A stretch of DNA of 60,182 bases. Source: a bacterium (GTDB lineage: Bacteria; Bacteroidota; Rhodothermia; Balneolales; M1805). The stretch lies in assembly GCA_006226965.1 (NCBI GenBank), contig SBGQ01000149.1, positions 1-60,182 on the forward strand, given 5' to 3'. Positions 25,625 to 35,290 of the stretch are shown here, one piece after another. Made by a program: the position numbers and the translations under genes. How positions within the stretch are numbered: the first letter of the stretch is position 1; the number at the start of each line of letters is the position of its first letter. A model generated the notes under the pieces. That model was not told the origin of the DNA, did no database searches, and saw only the letters and a list, made by a program, of their open reading frames with translations.

Positions 25625-26915
25625 ATTCGAAATCGGTTGTTAGTTTATAACGGCTTATTCGATTGTTGCCTTTGTCTGCAACGAAAACTGTACGTCTAAA
25701 GTAGGCAACCCCGGTAGGTTGATTAAACTCTTTTGGGCCGGTTCCTCTTCCTCCAAATGAAACGGAAATGGCTTTTGTTTCGCTTGAGCCTAACGGCGGG
25801 TTTACACCTTCATTTCCGTTGAGCTGAAACAAATAAAGACTGTCTTTTGCAGCATCAGTAACAAAAATATAGTTTGTCCCATCAGCTGTAAATAAAACGT
25901 CTGTCGGGTTAGTAAACTTATAGGTGTCGTACATAAATGAATTAGCTTTGGTAGTATCCATCGCTAATAATTGAGTATTGGGCGAAAACACTAAACCGTC
26001 AACTGTTTCAACGGCAGCAATCCATAGTACACGATAAGGGATGTCGGCAGTTGGATCACTTTGAGTAATCAAAAATCCACGATCGTCAGTCATTGACTCA
26101 CGCTGTGGCGGACCAATGAAAGTAGTGATGCTGGATAGGCCTAAACCAGAGATTAAAGAAGGGTTTGTCGGATTTATGGTGCGAATTTGACGCACGTTAA
26201 TCATTTTTTCAGTAGAACCTATTCTGTTGAACTCTAAAACAATGTTATCAGGAGCTGCAATTTGACCAATAAGATTACTTGGACCAGTTCTGGTTACATA
26301 CAGTGAGTTATCAGCCAAAGTGGCTAAGCCGGTAATTTGAACTTGTTCATAGTTATCAGAACGGGAGCGATTTAATCTGCGTAATTGAGCACTTGAAGTA
26401 CTTAAAGTAGCATCAACGAACGGGAAAATTAATGTATCAACATAAACTAATTCACCAGCGCCGTTCGCGTTTCTTAGTTTGTATATAACAGGTAGGTCAT
26501 ATTTCACCAATGTATCCGGAGCAGAAGCAATAAACTCATTTGTTTCAGTCAAGATGGAATCACGTACAGATACATATACATTTAAGTTTCTATCCATAGT
26601 AACTGCGTTGGCGCCACGAAACGGGATAACCTGATATCTACGGCCTGCAAGATCCAGTACATGTAAACCGTTGTCATCAGTTACATATACAAGTTCGTCG
26701 TAACCAACAATGATATCATTTGGGTTTGAAAAACCTGTTGTCCAAAATGGTAATAATGCTGCATATCCTACCACATCATCTGCATCTCTCGGGTCTCTCT
26801 TACCAACGTCGAATATTTCATCCGTCATGGCATCCTTTTTTGAGCCGAAAAAATCACTACAGGAATTGATGCTTAATAAGCTCAGAATTACTATTAATGC
26901 TTTAATTTTGTTCAT
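25623..26915 (-). CDS. Lipoprotein with NHL-type beta-propeller
   Basis: This 430-residue lipoprotein has its lipidated Cys in SINSC near residue 19. The body reads as NHL/SMP-30-like propeller blades: FSNPNDIIVGYDELVYVTDDNGLHVLDL at about 60-90, a middle blade ending YVTRTGPSNLI, FTNPTDVLFTADGTNYIFVTDAAKDSLYLF near 335-365, and the last blade GPKEFNQPTGVAYFRRTVFVADKGNNRISRY. NHL propellers bind proteins, sugars or ligands; no enzyme site is seen. It is the last gene of the TonB-receptor/PorV-like/T9SS-cargo operon, 12 nt after the PorV-like gene, so it is probably a surface partner of that system. Confidence 0.8.
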   Translation of the reverse strand: MNKIKALIVILSLLSINSCSDFFGSKKDAMTDEIFDVGKRDPRDADDVVGYAALLPFWTTGFSNPNDIIVGYDELVYVTDDNGLHVLDLAGRRYQVIPFRGANAVTMDRNLNVYVSVRDSILTETNEFIASAPDTLVKYDLPVIYKLRNANGAGELVYVDTLIFPFVDATLSTSSAQLRRLNRSRSDNYEQVQITGLATLADNSLYVTRTGPSNLIGQIAAPDNIVLEFNRIGSTEKMINVRQIRTINPTNPSLISGLGLSSITTFIGPPQRESMTDDRGFLITQSDPTADIPYRVLWIAAVETVDGLVFSPNTQLLAMDTTKANSFMYDTYKFTNPTDVLFTADGTNYIFVTDAAKDSLYLFQLNGNEGVNPPLGSSETKAISVSFGGRGTGPKEFNQPTGVAYFRRTVFVADKGNNRISRYKLTTDFE

Positions 26916-26927
26916 CTCTGTAATTTC

Positions 26928-27944
26928 TTAAAAACCAAATTTCAATGCAAAACGGGGAATATTCCCTAGTCGCTCATAAGCTGTATAGCTCATATCAATT
27001 GCAAGTTTATACCCATTCCAATTTGTATTTAATCCAAAACCTGCACTTGGCCAGGAAACTTCCTCAACGCCGAATTCATATCCGGTTCGAATGAAAAATT
27101 TCTTTAGAAAACTAAACTCAGTTCCAAGTGCTAAGCGTTCTGCATTGTCACTAGGTTTGGTTAATTGAGCAGTAAGAAGTAGGCTCATTGACTCATTTTT
27201 CCATGCATTGTAAGCAGCGCCAATTAAGAAGTTTGTTGGCGGTGTAATGGCTTCGAAATCGGTATATGTAATCGTAGTATCTAGGCCTTCACGTGTTGTT
27301 GAGCCAGTCGGTGAACCGTCAAAACTAAAATTGTTTACACCAACGGCAAAGCGTAGGCCTGTATCACCAACTTTATAGTAGAAGCCAAAGTCGAATGCTA
27401 CAGTTTGTACCTGAACTTCTTCGATACGTTCGTCCAGTAAACGTGCAGTTAAACCATAACTAAATAAATCGGTTAAACGTTGGGATGCCGTTAGTCCTAA
27501 GGTGTAGTGCACGGTGCTGAAGGTTCGTCCAGTTCCAATTGGATTGAATTCAGTTGTTTCTTCAATTTCACCGGAGTCTAAGTATTGCAGTGAAACACCA
27601 AGTGCAATATTGTATTTCTTAAGTTGATGGACGTAGGCCATATATCCCTGATTTACTCCTACAAAGTAAGAGGTATAACTTGCCATGAATTCATTTCCCT
27701 GAATTTGAACAGCTAGAGCCGGGTTCCAATATAACGATGAAGCATCGATTGCATCAGCAACACTTGAGTTCCCCATGGATGCTGCACGCGCATCTACGGT
27801 TATTTTTGTAAACTGAAATCCGGATGTTCCTGAGCGAGCACTTCCAAAACTTGGAATTAATGCCTGAGCAGACAGGCCGGATGTAAAACCTAAAAGGATG
27901 ACTATTGATGTAATTATAAGTCTCATGTATCTATGTCTGCTCAT
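26928..27944 (-). CDS. PorV/PorQ-family outer-membrane protein (UPF0164-like)
   Basis: This is a 338-residue beta-barrel with a signal peptide; the better signal starts at Met7 (MRLIITSIVILLG, ending LSAQA). The mature N-terminus has the family signature DARAASMGNSSVADAIDASSLYWNPALAV (about 50-78), and the chain ends RFALKFGF with terminal Phe. PorV in T9SS receives cargo at the outer membrane and passes it to the sortase complex, so this paralogue may serve the T9SS cargo of the same operon. The ATG follows the TonB-receptor stop directly. The second copy, at 59103, is exactly as long (338 residues). Confidence 0.85.
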   Translation of the reverse strand: MSRHRYMRLIITSIVILLGFTSGLSAQALIPSFGSARSGTSGFQFTKITVDARAASMGNSSVADAIDASSLYWNPALAVQIQGNEFMASYTSYFVGVNQGYMAYVHQLKKYNIALGVSLQYLDSGEIEETTEFNPIGTGRTFSTVHYTLGLTASQRLTDLFSYGLTARLLDERIEEVQVQTVAFDFGFYYKVGDTGLRFAVGVNNFSFDGSPTGSTTREGLDTTITYTDFEAITPPTNFLIGAAYNAWKNESMSLLLTAQLTKPSDNAERLALGTEFSFLKKFFIRTGYEFGVEEVSWPSAGFGLNTNWNGYKLAIDMSYTAYERLGNIPRFALKFGF

Positions 27945-30887
27945 TTAAAAATTAACGGATAAACCAAACATGATATGGCGTTGTTCTAACAAGTTAGCCG
28001 GGTTTAAATAGGCTGGTAAACTATTATCTCTAGGGTCAACATATCGCGGATCGCGAACGCCGACCGGAACATCATAGCTTCTATCAGCTCGTAAAGCAAT
28101 TAAATCTGCAGCGTTAGTTGGATAGCTCGTTTTGTATGCTTTTCCGGTTACCGGATTAATAATGGCTGAGTTTTCGTTGTTAAAGATATTGTTTATATCT
28201 AATGAGAGTGTCCAACGAGTTTTCCCCCATTTAAACCATTTTTGAAAACTAACATTTGTGTAAAACCAAGCATCTCCGGATTCACTATTTCGCTTAGCAG
28301 GATCTGGGTCGCGCTCATAAATAGGACGCCAATCCAATGCACCGGATACCGGATTTGTACTATTGCCGCGAAAGATATAAGGTGTGTATCGGATACCGCT
28401 TCTCCAAACAGTTGATACGTTGGCACGCATATCATTTAAAGCGCTAATGTTAAATAAGCCAGATTTACGTGCATGCGTAAACGTCATGTTTGTTTTAATA
28501 TCCCAAGGCCGATCCCAAGCTAAAGGCGTTTCTACGTTGTTTCCAATATTGTTACCGTTTACCAAGATATTCTGAAGTGCTTCATTATTTGATGAGCTTA
28601 AACCTTCGGCTCTTGAATAGGAAACGGCTAATTGCCCCTGGAACCAATAGCTATATCTTTTGAAGTAAGTAATATCGATACCTCGAACTCTGGCATAGTC
28701 GCCATTAATACGGAATGCACGGGTTGTTTCACGGCCGGTTGCATCCGGTAAAGTGATACTTTCTGTTGTAATAAAGTCATATTTATCTCTCCAAAAAGCA
28801 GAAAAGCTTAATGCATCATCACTTGTAATTTGGTTTCTTAAACCAATTTCATAAGAAATATCTACTTCAGGATTTAGGTTTGGGTTACCTAAATCAGATA
28901 AAAATGATCTATCCTGATAAAAAGGGTCTAAACCTGCATAAACAAATGTTGGGTGCGGTACACGAGTTGAGTGACCATAGTTAAAGAATAAAACCTGATT
29001 TTCTCTAACCGGGAAAGAAACACTCAATTTTGGTAGTAGGCGCATTTTAAAGCGTGAACCAAACAGTTCGTACGTTTCCTGCATGTACATATCACGTATT
29101 TCCTGTGGAATTGGCGCATCCGGATTTGCAACTGCTTTGTCTACGTAATCGCCCGGAAACCAGTATTCCAAGCGTAAACCTATGTTTGCAATTAAGCCTT
29201 TGTATCTGATTTGATTATTTGCGAAAACGGCACCGCGTCGTGGTTCTACTTGCCAAATGTCAGATGTTTGTCCTAAACGCAAACTTTCAGAAAATTCGTT
29301 AGGTCCGATTTGAATTGGAGCCCCTACCCAAGGTCGTGTAATATCAATCCATTGATAGTCTTGAAATTTTGTTTCAAAACCAATTGTTAAACGGTTTGTT
29401 CGTTCAGCAAAAAAACGAGTATAGGTTGATTTGAGCGTAATCTCTTCGGCGTAGTGATCATGCCAAAGTGCAGCAATACCACCGTTGTTTGCAAATCCGG
29501 GACCTTGCAATACATATAAGAAATCTTGGCCAGTCTGGAATTCGTTTATAGGCGGTGTTACAATAGAATACGCATCAAATTCACCGTCAACAGAATCAGG
29601 GCGCCAATATCTGCCGTTTGCATCTGCACGAAGACGTGTAAATAAACGGCTGAATTGTACCTCATAAAACGATTTTTCGTCAAGAGTATGTGTCCATTTT
29701 ACATAGCTCAAATTAGACTTGTGCGTGTACGTATTTGCATTATCTAAATCATTACTAAAGAAAAATTGATAACCCGGACGAATGTCTGAATCGTTGCCGG
29801 TTATTTGCAGCATTCGTGTGTTTTGGTTGATTGTAAGAGAGTTTTGAGTAGAAATCTGCAACTTCATTGTTGGTTTGATTTTCCACGTTAACTTGAACAT
29901 GCCAGCCCATCTGTTATCTTGGCGAGGTGACCAAAAGTCGGAATCAATCAATGATGATTGAACATTCTCAGCAGAATTCTTGGTGAATTCATCAGTGAAC
30001 TGTGTCTGTGTGGAAACGAAGAAAGACATGGTTCCGGGTAGAACCTTATTTTCCTTCATTAAAGGACCACCGAAGTTTAATTCGTATACATCCGTAAAAA
30101 AATTCCATTTTTGGTCGAGGTTATTATCACCGAAGTTGTCACGTTTGTGAGAAACATAACCGCTGAATTTTTCACCACCGTCTTGCGTCTGTACTGCAAC
30201 AACACCAGAAGTAACGTCGCCATATTCAGCGCCGACACCACCTGTAACGACCTCAACGTTTTGGAACGAGTTAGAACCTAGGTCCAAACCGAATCCAGTT
30301 CCGGCTAAAGGGTCTTGCGCAGAAACTCCATCTACTACATAACCGGTTTCATAGGCTCTACCACCTTTGATGTATATACCAGTCGGGTCTTTTACAACAC
30401 CGGCTTGTAAACCTACAACATCATCAATTTTGCGAACTGCGGCGGCCTGAATATCTGATGCAGAAACCTGAAATGAAGAGTTTGATTTTTCAACATCAAA
30501 AATCGGTTTTTCACCGACAACAACTACTTCTTCGTCGGCAGTAAGTACCTGAACAGCCAATTCAACATTAAGAACAGTTTCTTCACCGGCTTTTACTTGA
30601 ATACCTGTGTATAACTTTCTTTCGTAACCGATATACGAGATTTCGAGAGAGTATTCTCCCGGACGAATAGCACGTATTTCGTATAAACCGTCAATATCAG
30701 TAGCGCCGCCAAAGCTGGTACCTTTTATAAGAATATTTACTCCCGGAAGAGTTTCTTTGGTTTCAGCATCGATAATTTGACCTTTAATTACACCTGTACT
30801 TTGAGCATAAAGATTTTGTAAAAAACCAAAGCAGAACAAACAAGTAAATAAAAGTAGATAGAATGGGGTCTTTAGCTTCATTTTCAT
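27945..30887 (-). CDS. TonB-dependent receptor with CarboxypepD_reg-like domain
   Basis: I start at the Met that lies 2 nt after the upstream stop (MKMKLKTPFYLLLF), giving 980 residues; a longer frame to 30923 would overlap the upstream gene. After the signal peptide, residues about 30-115 are a CarboxypepD_reg-like beta-sandwich (GVIKGQIIDAETKETLPGVNILI, ATDIDGLYEI). A plug domain follows at about 140-240 (QAGVVKDPTGIYIKGGRAYET, VEVVTGGVGAEYGDVTSGVV). The rest is a 22-strand-type barrel ending in MFGLSVNF. It should use TonB energy for uptake or for protein-complex work at the outer membrane. No TonB box was identified with confidence, and the substrate is unknown. Confidence 0.92.
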   Translation of the reverse strand: MKMKLKTPFYLLLFTCLFCFGFLQNLYAQSTGVIKGQIIDAETKETLPGVNILIKGTSFGGATDIDGLYEIRAIRPGEYSLEISYIGYERKLYTGIQVKAGEETVLNVELAVQVLTADEEVVVVGEKPIFDVEKSNSSFQVSASDIQAAAVRKIDDVVGLQAGVVKDPTGIYIKGGRAYETGYVVDGVSAQDPLAGTGFGLDLGSNSFQNVEVVTGGVGAEYGDVTSGVVAVQTQDGGEKFSGYVSHKRDNFGDNNLDQKWNFFTDVYELNFGGPLMKENKVLPGTMSFFVSTQTQFTDEFTKNSAENVQSSLIDSDFWSPRQDNRWAGMFKLTWKIKPTMKLQISTQNSLTINQNTRMLQITGNDSDIRPGYQFFFSNDLDNANTYTHKSNLSYVKWTHTLDEKSFYEVQFSRLFTRLRADANGRYWRPDSVDGEFDAYSIVTPPINEFQTGQDFLYVLQGPGFANNGGIAALWHDHYAEEITLKSTYTRFFAERTNRLTIGFETKFQDYQWIDITRPWVGAPIQIGPNEFSESLRLGQTSDIWQVEPRRGAVFANNQIRYKGLIANIGLRLEYWFPGDYVDKAVANPDAPIPQEIRDMYMQETYELFGSRFKMRLLPKLSVSFPVRENQVLFFNYGHSTRVPHPTFVYAGLDPFYQDRSFLSDLGNPNLNPEVDISYEIGLRNQITSDDALSFSAFWRDKYDFITTESITLPDATGRETTRAFRINGDYARVRGIDITYFKRYSYWFQGQLAVSYSRAEGLSSSNNEALQNILVNGNNIGNNVETPLAWDRPWDIKTNMTFTHARKSGLFNISALNDMRANVSTVWRSGIRYTPYIFRGNSTNPVSGALDWRPIYERDPDPAKRNSESGDAWFYTNVSFQKWFKWGKTRWTLSLDINNIFNNENSAIINPVTGKAYKTSYPTNAADLIALRADRSYDVPVGVRDPRYVDPRDNSLPAYLNPANLLEQRHIMFGLSVNF

Positions 30888-30889
30888 AA

Positions 30890-32485
30890 CTAATTTGATG
30901 AGAACCCTAGTTTTCCAATACATAAATCTTCAATAAGCGGTCCAAGATGATTTAAACTGCCAATTTGAACGTCGTTAAAATCCAAGGAGAAATAAATAAT
31001 ATTCTGTTCTCCGTTAATTACACAAATAACATCACTTCCGGAAAACTCCACATTTATTGCTCTCGGGAAAGATGGTACCTGATATTGGAATTTCACATTG
31101 TATAAGGCCTGAGCGCCCGCAGCCGGAATCATTGGGGCAATTCCAGATAAAGTTCTTTTAATTCTGAGTGAATCCCATGTTGCATCAGCTCCTTTAGCAT
31201 AGCGGCTGGCAGGTAATCTGAAATTTGTTGCATTAGATGGTTGGTCAAATTTACCATCATTATTGGTATCCACAGAATCGGGCAGTGGTGAAAATGATGA
31301 GAGTGGAAAAAAGTTAAAAAGAGGATCTGTTGAGTTCAATTTGCTCATTTGGATATTCGCAAAAATCTTACCGCCATTACTTCTGAATTCAGTTGTCATC
31401 TCCTGTAGGTAAGTCACATTTCTGTTTAAATCACTTGAAAACAAATAGATGAAATCCCATTTTTTAATCAGTTTTACTAAAGTTGGGTCAACAACACGAG
31501 GTAATGCAGTAGAAAGAGCCACTTTTTCACCTGTTTGAATATCACCATCGGTAATTTCTATTAAGTCGAACGTACTTAAGCCGGCTTGAATTAAAGAGCG
31601 TGTATGTAATGCTTTAATTGAGTCTTTGGTTGTTGCCACGGCATAATCATGTAAAACTAAAATTCGCGATGTTTTTCTCTTGATATAGAAAAATGCGGTA
31701 TCAATAACGGATTCTGCTCCTGCATTATCCACAGCACGAATCATTAATTGGTTATCACCATTAATATTGAATGAATCGAAGCTGAGATTGGCATTTCTAA
31801 AATTTAAGCCGTAGTAAAAGTTACCGGTAGCTGTTGCCTGAGCATCATCTGTAATATCTACGGTTACAAAGGATTCTTCGGGTGAAATACTAATCCAATT
31901 ACCTGACTGATTGAATTGAAGTTCAACGCGGTTGATGTTTGATGCTCCGTCTAAGTCAGAGACTTGCCAGCCAAAATTAAAAACACTGTATGAAGTATCA
32001 GATGGAAGTTCTGTTGCTACAAAACGGATTTCTGGAGCAGTATTTTTAATTGGAAAAATTACATTTGCGCCAACCGGATCACGTAAGCTGTCATTATCAA
32101 CTGCACGAACTCGAAATACAACGTCTGCGGTGTCTTCACCCACCGGGATTGGCAGAATAAATACACTGTCTGTTTTTAATGTGAAATTCCAATCTCCGGA
32201 ATTTGTATCGCTATTAAATGCGTACTCATATCCAATAATATAACCATCGGGATCATCGCCCCACCAGCTTACACTAATTTGTGACGATAGACGATCTGAA
32301 CCCGAACGATTCACTTCGTTTATTGTCAATTTAGTTTTAGGAGGTTTATTATCTAAACTGTTTCCGGTTAAAGACGTGTCTTTACAAGAATATAATCCGA
32401 TTGATAACACTAATAATCCCCAGATTGACCATCTGACAGAACGTTGATGCTTGGATGTAGAAGAATTGGATAAAGATGAACTCAT
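30890..32485 (-). CDS. Lipoprotein with fibronectin/Ig-like repeats
   Basis: This 531-residue lipoprotein has a rather long N-terminal region before the lipobox (SIGLYSC, Cys near 34). Residues about 45-265 contain two beta-sandwich modules: ISVSWWGDDPDGYIIGYEYAFN ... DVVFRVRAVDNDSLRDP, then FNFGWQVSDLDGASNINRVEL ... LMIRAVDNAGAE. The C-terminal half (about 270-531) is alpha/beta (KTSRILVLHDYA, WDFIYLFSSDLNR, FANIQMSKL, ENIIYFSLDF), resembling a GATase/ThuA-like Rossmann fold without visible catalytic residues. It is coupled to the downstream TonB-receptor gene (2-nt gap), so it is likely a surface accessory of that receptor. Confidence 0.7.
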   Translation of the reverse strand: MSSSLSNSSTSKHQRSVRWSIWGLLVLSIGLYSCKDTSLTGNSLDNKPPKTKLTINEVNRSGSDRLSSQISVSWWGDDPDGYIIGYEYAFNSDTNSGDWNFTLKTDSVFILPIPVGEDTADVVFRVRAVDNDSLRDPVGANVIFPIKNTAPEIRFVATELPSDTSYSVFNFGWQVSDLDGASNINRVELQFNQSGNWISISPEESFVTVDITDDAQATATGNFYYGLNFRNANLSFDSFNINGDNQLMIRAVDNAGAESVIDTAFFYIKRKTSRILVLHDYAVATTKDSIKALHTRSLIQAGLSTFDLIEITDGDIQTGEKVALSTALPRVVDPTLVKLIKKWDFIYLFSSDLNRNVTYLQEMTTEFRSNGGKIFANIQMSKLNSTDPLFNFFPLSSFSPLPDSVDTNNDGKFDQPSNATNFRLPASRYAKGADATWDSLRIKRTLSGIAPMIPAAGAQALYNVKFQYQVPSFPRAINVEFSGSDVICVINGEQNIIYFSLDFNDVQIGSLNHLGPLIEDLCIGKLGFSSN

Positions 32486-32516
32486 GTCAAGAGAACAGAA
32501 TTAAGAGAAAAAGAAA

Positions 32517-32542
32517 GGGAGAGTTCAGAAGAGAACTCTCCC
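32517..32542 (-). terminator. Intercistronic hairpin, terminator or attenuator
   Basis: GGGAGAGTTC and GAACTCTCCC form a perfect 10-bp stem with a 6-nt loop (TCTTCT on the minus strand) between two genes of the same operon. On the minus strand it is followed by a T-rich stretch (TTTCTTTTTC). It probably lowers expression of the downstream lipoprotein/TonB-receptor part relative to the two upstream cargo genes, or it protects the upstream mRNA. Confidence 0.65.
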
Positions 32543-32554
32543 ATAGTGATTGAA

Positions 32555-35251
32555 TTATTTAATCAATAACATTTTTTTCACTGCAACATGGCTGCCAGCT
32601 TCGAGGCGGTAGAAATACACACCACTTGACATTGCACTTGCATTGAATGTTGCTGAATATCTACCAGCATTCATGTTTTGATTAACCAAAGTAGCAACTT
32701 GCTGACCCAATACGTTGTAAACGGTTAAGCTTACTTTTGCATTAGTTGGAACAGAGAAGTCGATTGCAGTACTTGGGTTGAATGGGTTTGGATAGTTTTG
32801 AGCTAATTCAAACTCGTATGTTTTTCCATCAATTTCATTAGAAGTAACTGTAGCACGTTGTAATGTTACAGCACTTGTTAATGGCGTAAATATAATACCG
32901 GCATAAGTAGAAATTTGTACGGTATCTTCATTTGATACAGCAAAAACTGTCCAGTTGAGTGCTAAACTAGCGCCTGTTTCAACAGACTGATCAGCTAAAA
33001 TAGCATCGATTTCCGCAGCAGTGAACGTAGCTTTGGTTTTGAGCCCTAAACTGTCAGATGCGATTTTTGTTAATACTTCGCTATCGGTAGCAAGCTGAAG
33101 TACATAAGAAACAGTATCGCCATCTTGATCGAAAGTTGAAGTCCATTCGAAAGCATATGACTCTAAGCCTGTTAAATTAACAGTTGCATTAGCAGCAGGA
33201 TTTAATAATGAGAATGTTCTTACCGGTTTGGTCCAGTTATCGCCAGCGAAATCTTCTAATTGGCGAATCAAGAGTTTTGGATTATTAAAAGAGTAATAAA
33301 CCATTCCGATTACATAATCAAAAGATGCGCCTAAAATGGCATTTTCGTTGTAGCTATCAGAGAAGTTTCTAACGCCTGAGCCAAAGCTAGTAGATGAACT
33401 TGGATAAGAACCATCGATACGTAAACCTTCGCCGGCTTCTAATGTATCTGCTTCGGCACCACCTTGACGTGAACCGATTTCAAACTCACCAAAATCACTA
33501 GCACCGTCTGCTTGTAAGTTTACAATTTTAACATCAGCGAATTTGATGACCATACCTTCGTAAGCCTCAGGGTACATGCGAACATCTTGAGTTAATACGG
33601 AAGGAATTAAGTCTGCATAGTTAGAATTTTCACTTGATTTAGTGAATTCAACTTTTGTTAAATAGGTAACACCTGTTCCGTCGCGATCTTCAACGACTTC
33701 AGCAGCAGTTAAATTAATTACATCTCCACGTTTTAAATCTTTAACGGCTTGAATACGTGCATCTAAGAAAATACCGGACCAAGGCGCAGCTGCTTCGTGT
33801 ACAACCACTAAGCCATCGTTTGCATCAGCAACAACAGTTGCATTTATGTCTAAATTAAGTACTCCTAAACCAACAAATTGGCTGTTAGCAACAGTTGAGT
33901 CAGCAGTTTTTTGAAGTGCAACAATAGATTTAATTACAGATGCAACTAAGAAAGAACCTTTGAATTCGCCTGTTAAACCTTCAGAGTCGGTAGCTAAGAA
34001 AGCGTAAGTAACAACGTCTCCATCTGCGAATGCAGGAAATTCAAAAGAATACGTAGAGCCATTTACTTGTAATGTGCCAGCAGTTGTATCAGTTCCGTTA
34101 ACAGAATATTCAAAACTAACAGATGATAACGTTACGCCATCACCAGCAGGTAATACATCAACTGAGATAGTAACAACATCACCTGGCTCAGGAGATTCTT
34201 TAGATGTAGCGAAGTTTTCGAAAGTTGGTGGGAAACCAATGATATCTAAATCATTTGGCCAAATAAAACCATTTTCACCGTTAACGTTACGGTTATAACC
34301 AGTGAAGTTATCATTTTCATCATACAAAGGCACATTCAATACGCCATCATCCATTGGAGTCATTTTGAAGATGTATTGACCTGTAGCAATTCTACCGAAA
34401 GCATCGAAATTGTTTACAGCTGTATAACCACTAAAATTAACTTTTGCACCTGCTGGAGGAGGAGTGAATGCACCGTCAGCTTCAGTACGAATATTATAAC
34501 CGGTACGGTATGAAGTACGGTCATTACGATAACGTAAAGAAATATCGTTAGAATAAACTAAGTGCTCTGTTCCATTGTTTTTAACAACATAGTTAGGACG
34601 AGCAATTGCACCTTGTGTAAACTGAACAATAGCATCAGAAACTTTTACATAAGCGTGAGCATATTTGGTATAGTTCGCTAAGTTGATTTGAACTGTACCG
34701 TCTTCATTTAATGAGTTAAGGTCAGAAACATTTACTTCAACCGGAGCTAATAAAGCATCAAAGCGTGCTAAATCGCCAACTTCACCTTCAACTTTGTCAG
34801 TAACGTCTTCGATAGCTGTTACGTTAAATTGAGCAACATAACCAAAGAAAGTTAAGTTACCTGTAATGTCTAAGATTACACCCGGGTTTAGTTTTTCGAT
34901 TTCACCGAAGTTAGCAGCTGAACTTGGTTGAACAACCTGCATAGCCATACCATCACGACCTAAAGAAGCCGCAGTAGTATCCACAACAAACAAGTGAACA
35001 CGACCGATGGCATCTGTTGAGCTAGTGTAAGATGCAAGACCTGAGTTTCTAGGATATGAACTCAAAATAGCAGTGAATTTCACAGAAACACCATTTAATG
35101 GGTGTTTTGCTAATGAGTCTAATGTTGTTAACTCGTACGGATACGTGTTCAATTCTCTCAAATTAACAGCTTGTTGAGCAAAAAGCGTAGTGCTAGAAGC
35201 AACAACAACAGCCATAACTAAGAGAACTTTATTTAGTAACGTTTTCATCAT
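32555..35251 (-). CDS. T9SS-secreted multidomain protein with OB-fold-like domains
   Basis: This 898-residue exported protein has a signal peptide (1-25, ending LFAQQ) and a type A T9SS sorting domain in the last 80 residues (NYPNPFNPSTAIDF near 821, then VYNVLGQQVATL and closing KKMLLIK). Two regions (about 30-165 and 440-650) look like OB-fold-type domains of the sort found in secreted nucleases and DUF5689-like proteins: VSVKFTAILSSYPR, LDITGNLTFFGYVAQFNV, then VINLTAAEVVEDRDGTGVTYL. An Ig-like domain lies near 340-435 and an FnIII-like one near 690-800. No active site was found, so an adhesin or surface-structure role is likely. A 39-nt gap follows the first operon gene. Confidence 0.8.
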   Translation of the reverse strand: MMKTLLNKVLLVMAVVVASSTTLFAQQAVNLRELNTYPYELTTLDSLAKHPLNGVSVKFTAILSSYPRNSGLASYTSSTDAIGRVHLFVVDTTAASLGRDGMAMQVVQPSSAANFGEIEKLNPGVILDITGNLTFFGYVAQFNVTAIEDVTDKVEGEVGDLARFDALLAPVEVNVSDLNSLNEDGTVQINLANYTKYAHAYVKVSDAIVQFTQGAIARPNYVVKNNGTEHLVYSNDISLRYRNDRTSYRTGYNIRTEADGAFTPPPAGAKVNFSGYTAVNNFDAFGRIATGQYIFKMTPMDDGVLNVPLYDENDNFTGYNRNVNGENGFIWPNDLDIIGFPPTFENFATSKESPEPGDVVTISVDVLPAGDGVTLSSVSFEYSVNGTDTTAGTLQVNGSTYSFEFPAFADGDVVTYAFLATDSEGLTGEFKGSFLVASVIKSIVALQKTADSTVANSQFVGLGVLNLDINATVVADANDGLVVVHEAAAPWSGIFLDARIQAVKDLKRGDVINLTAAEVVEDRDGTGVTYLTKVEFTKSSENSNYADLIPSVLTQDVRMYPEAYEGMVIKFADVKIVNLQADGASDFGEFEIGSRQGGAEADTLEAGEGLRIDGSYPSSSTSFGSGVRNFSDSYNENAILGASFDYVIGMVYYSFNNPKLLIRQLEDFAGDNWTKPVRTFSLLNPAANATVNLTGLESYAFEWTSTFDQDGDTVSYVLQLATDSEVLTKIASDSLGLKTKATFTAAEIDAILADQSVETGASLALNWTVFAVSNEDTVQISTYAGIIFTPLTSAVTLQRATVTSNEIDGKTYEFELAQNYPNPFNPSTAIDFSVPTNAKVSLTVYNVLGQQVATLVNQNMNAGRYSATFNASAMSSGVYFYRLEAGSHVAVKKMLLIK

Positions 35252-35290
35252 AGATATGATTTAGTGTTTAGGTTTGGTTAGGAGTTTCTT

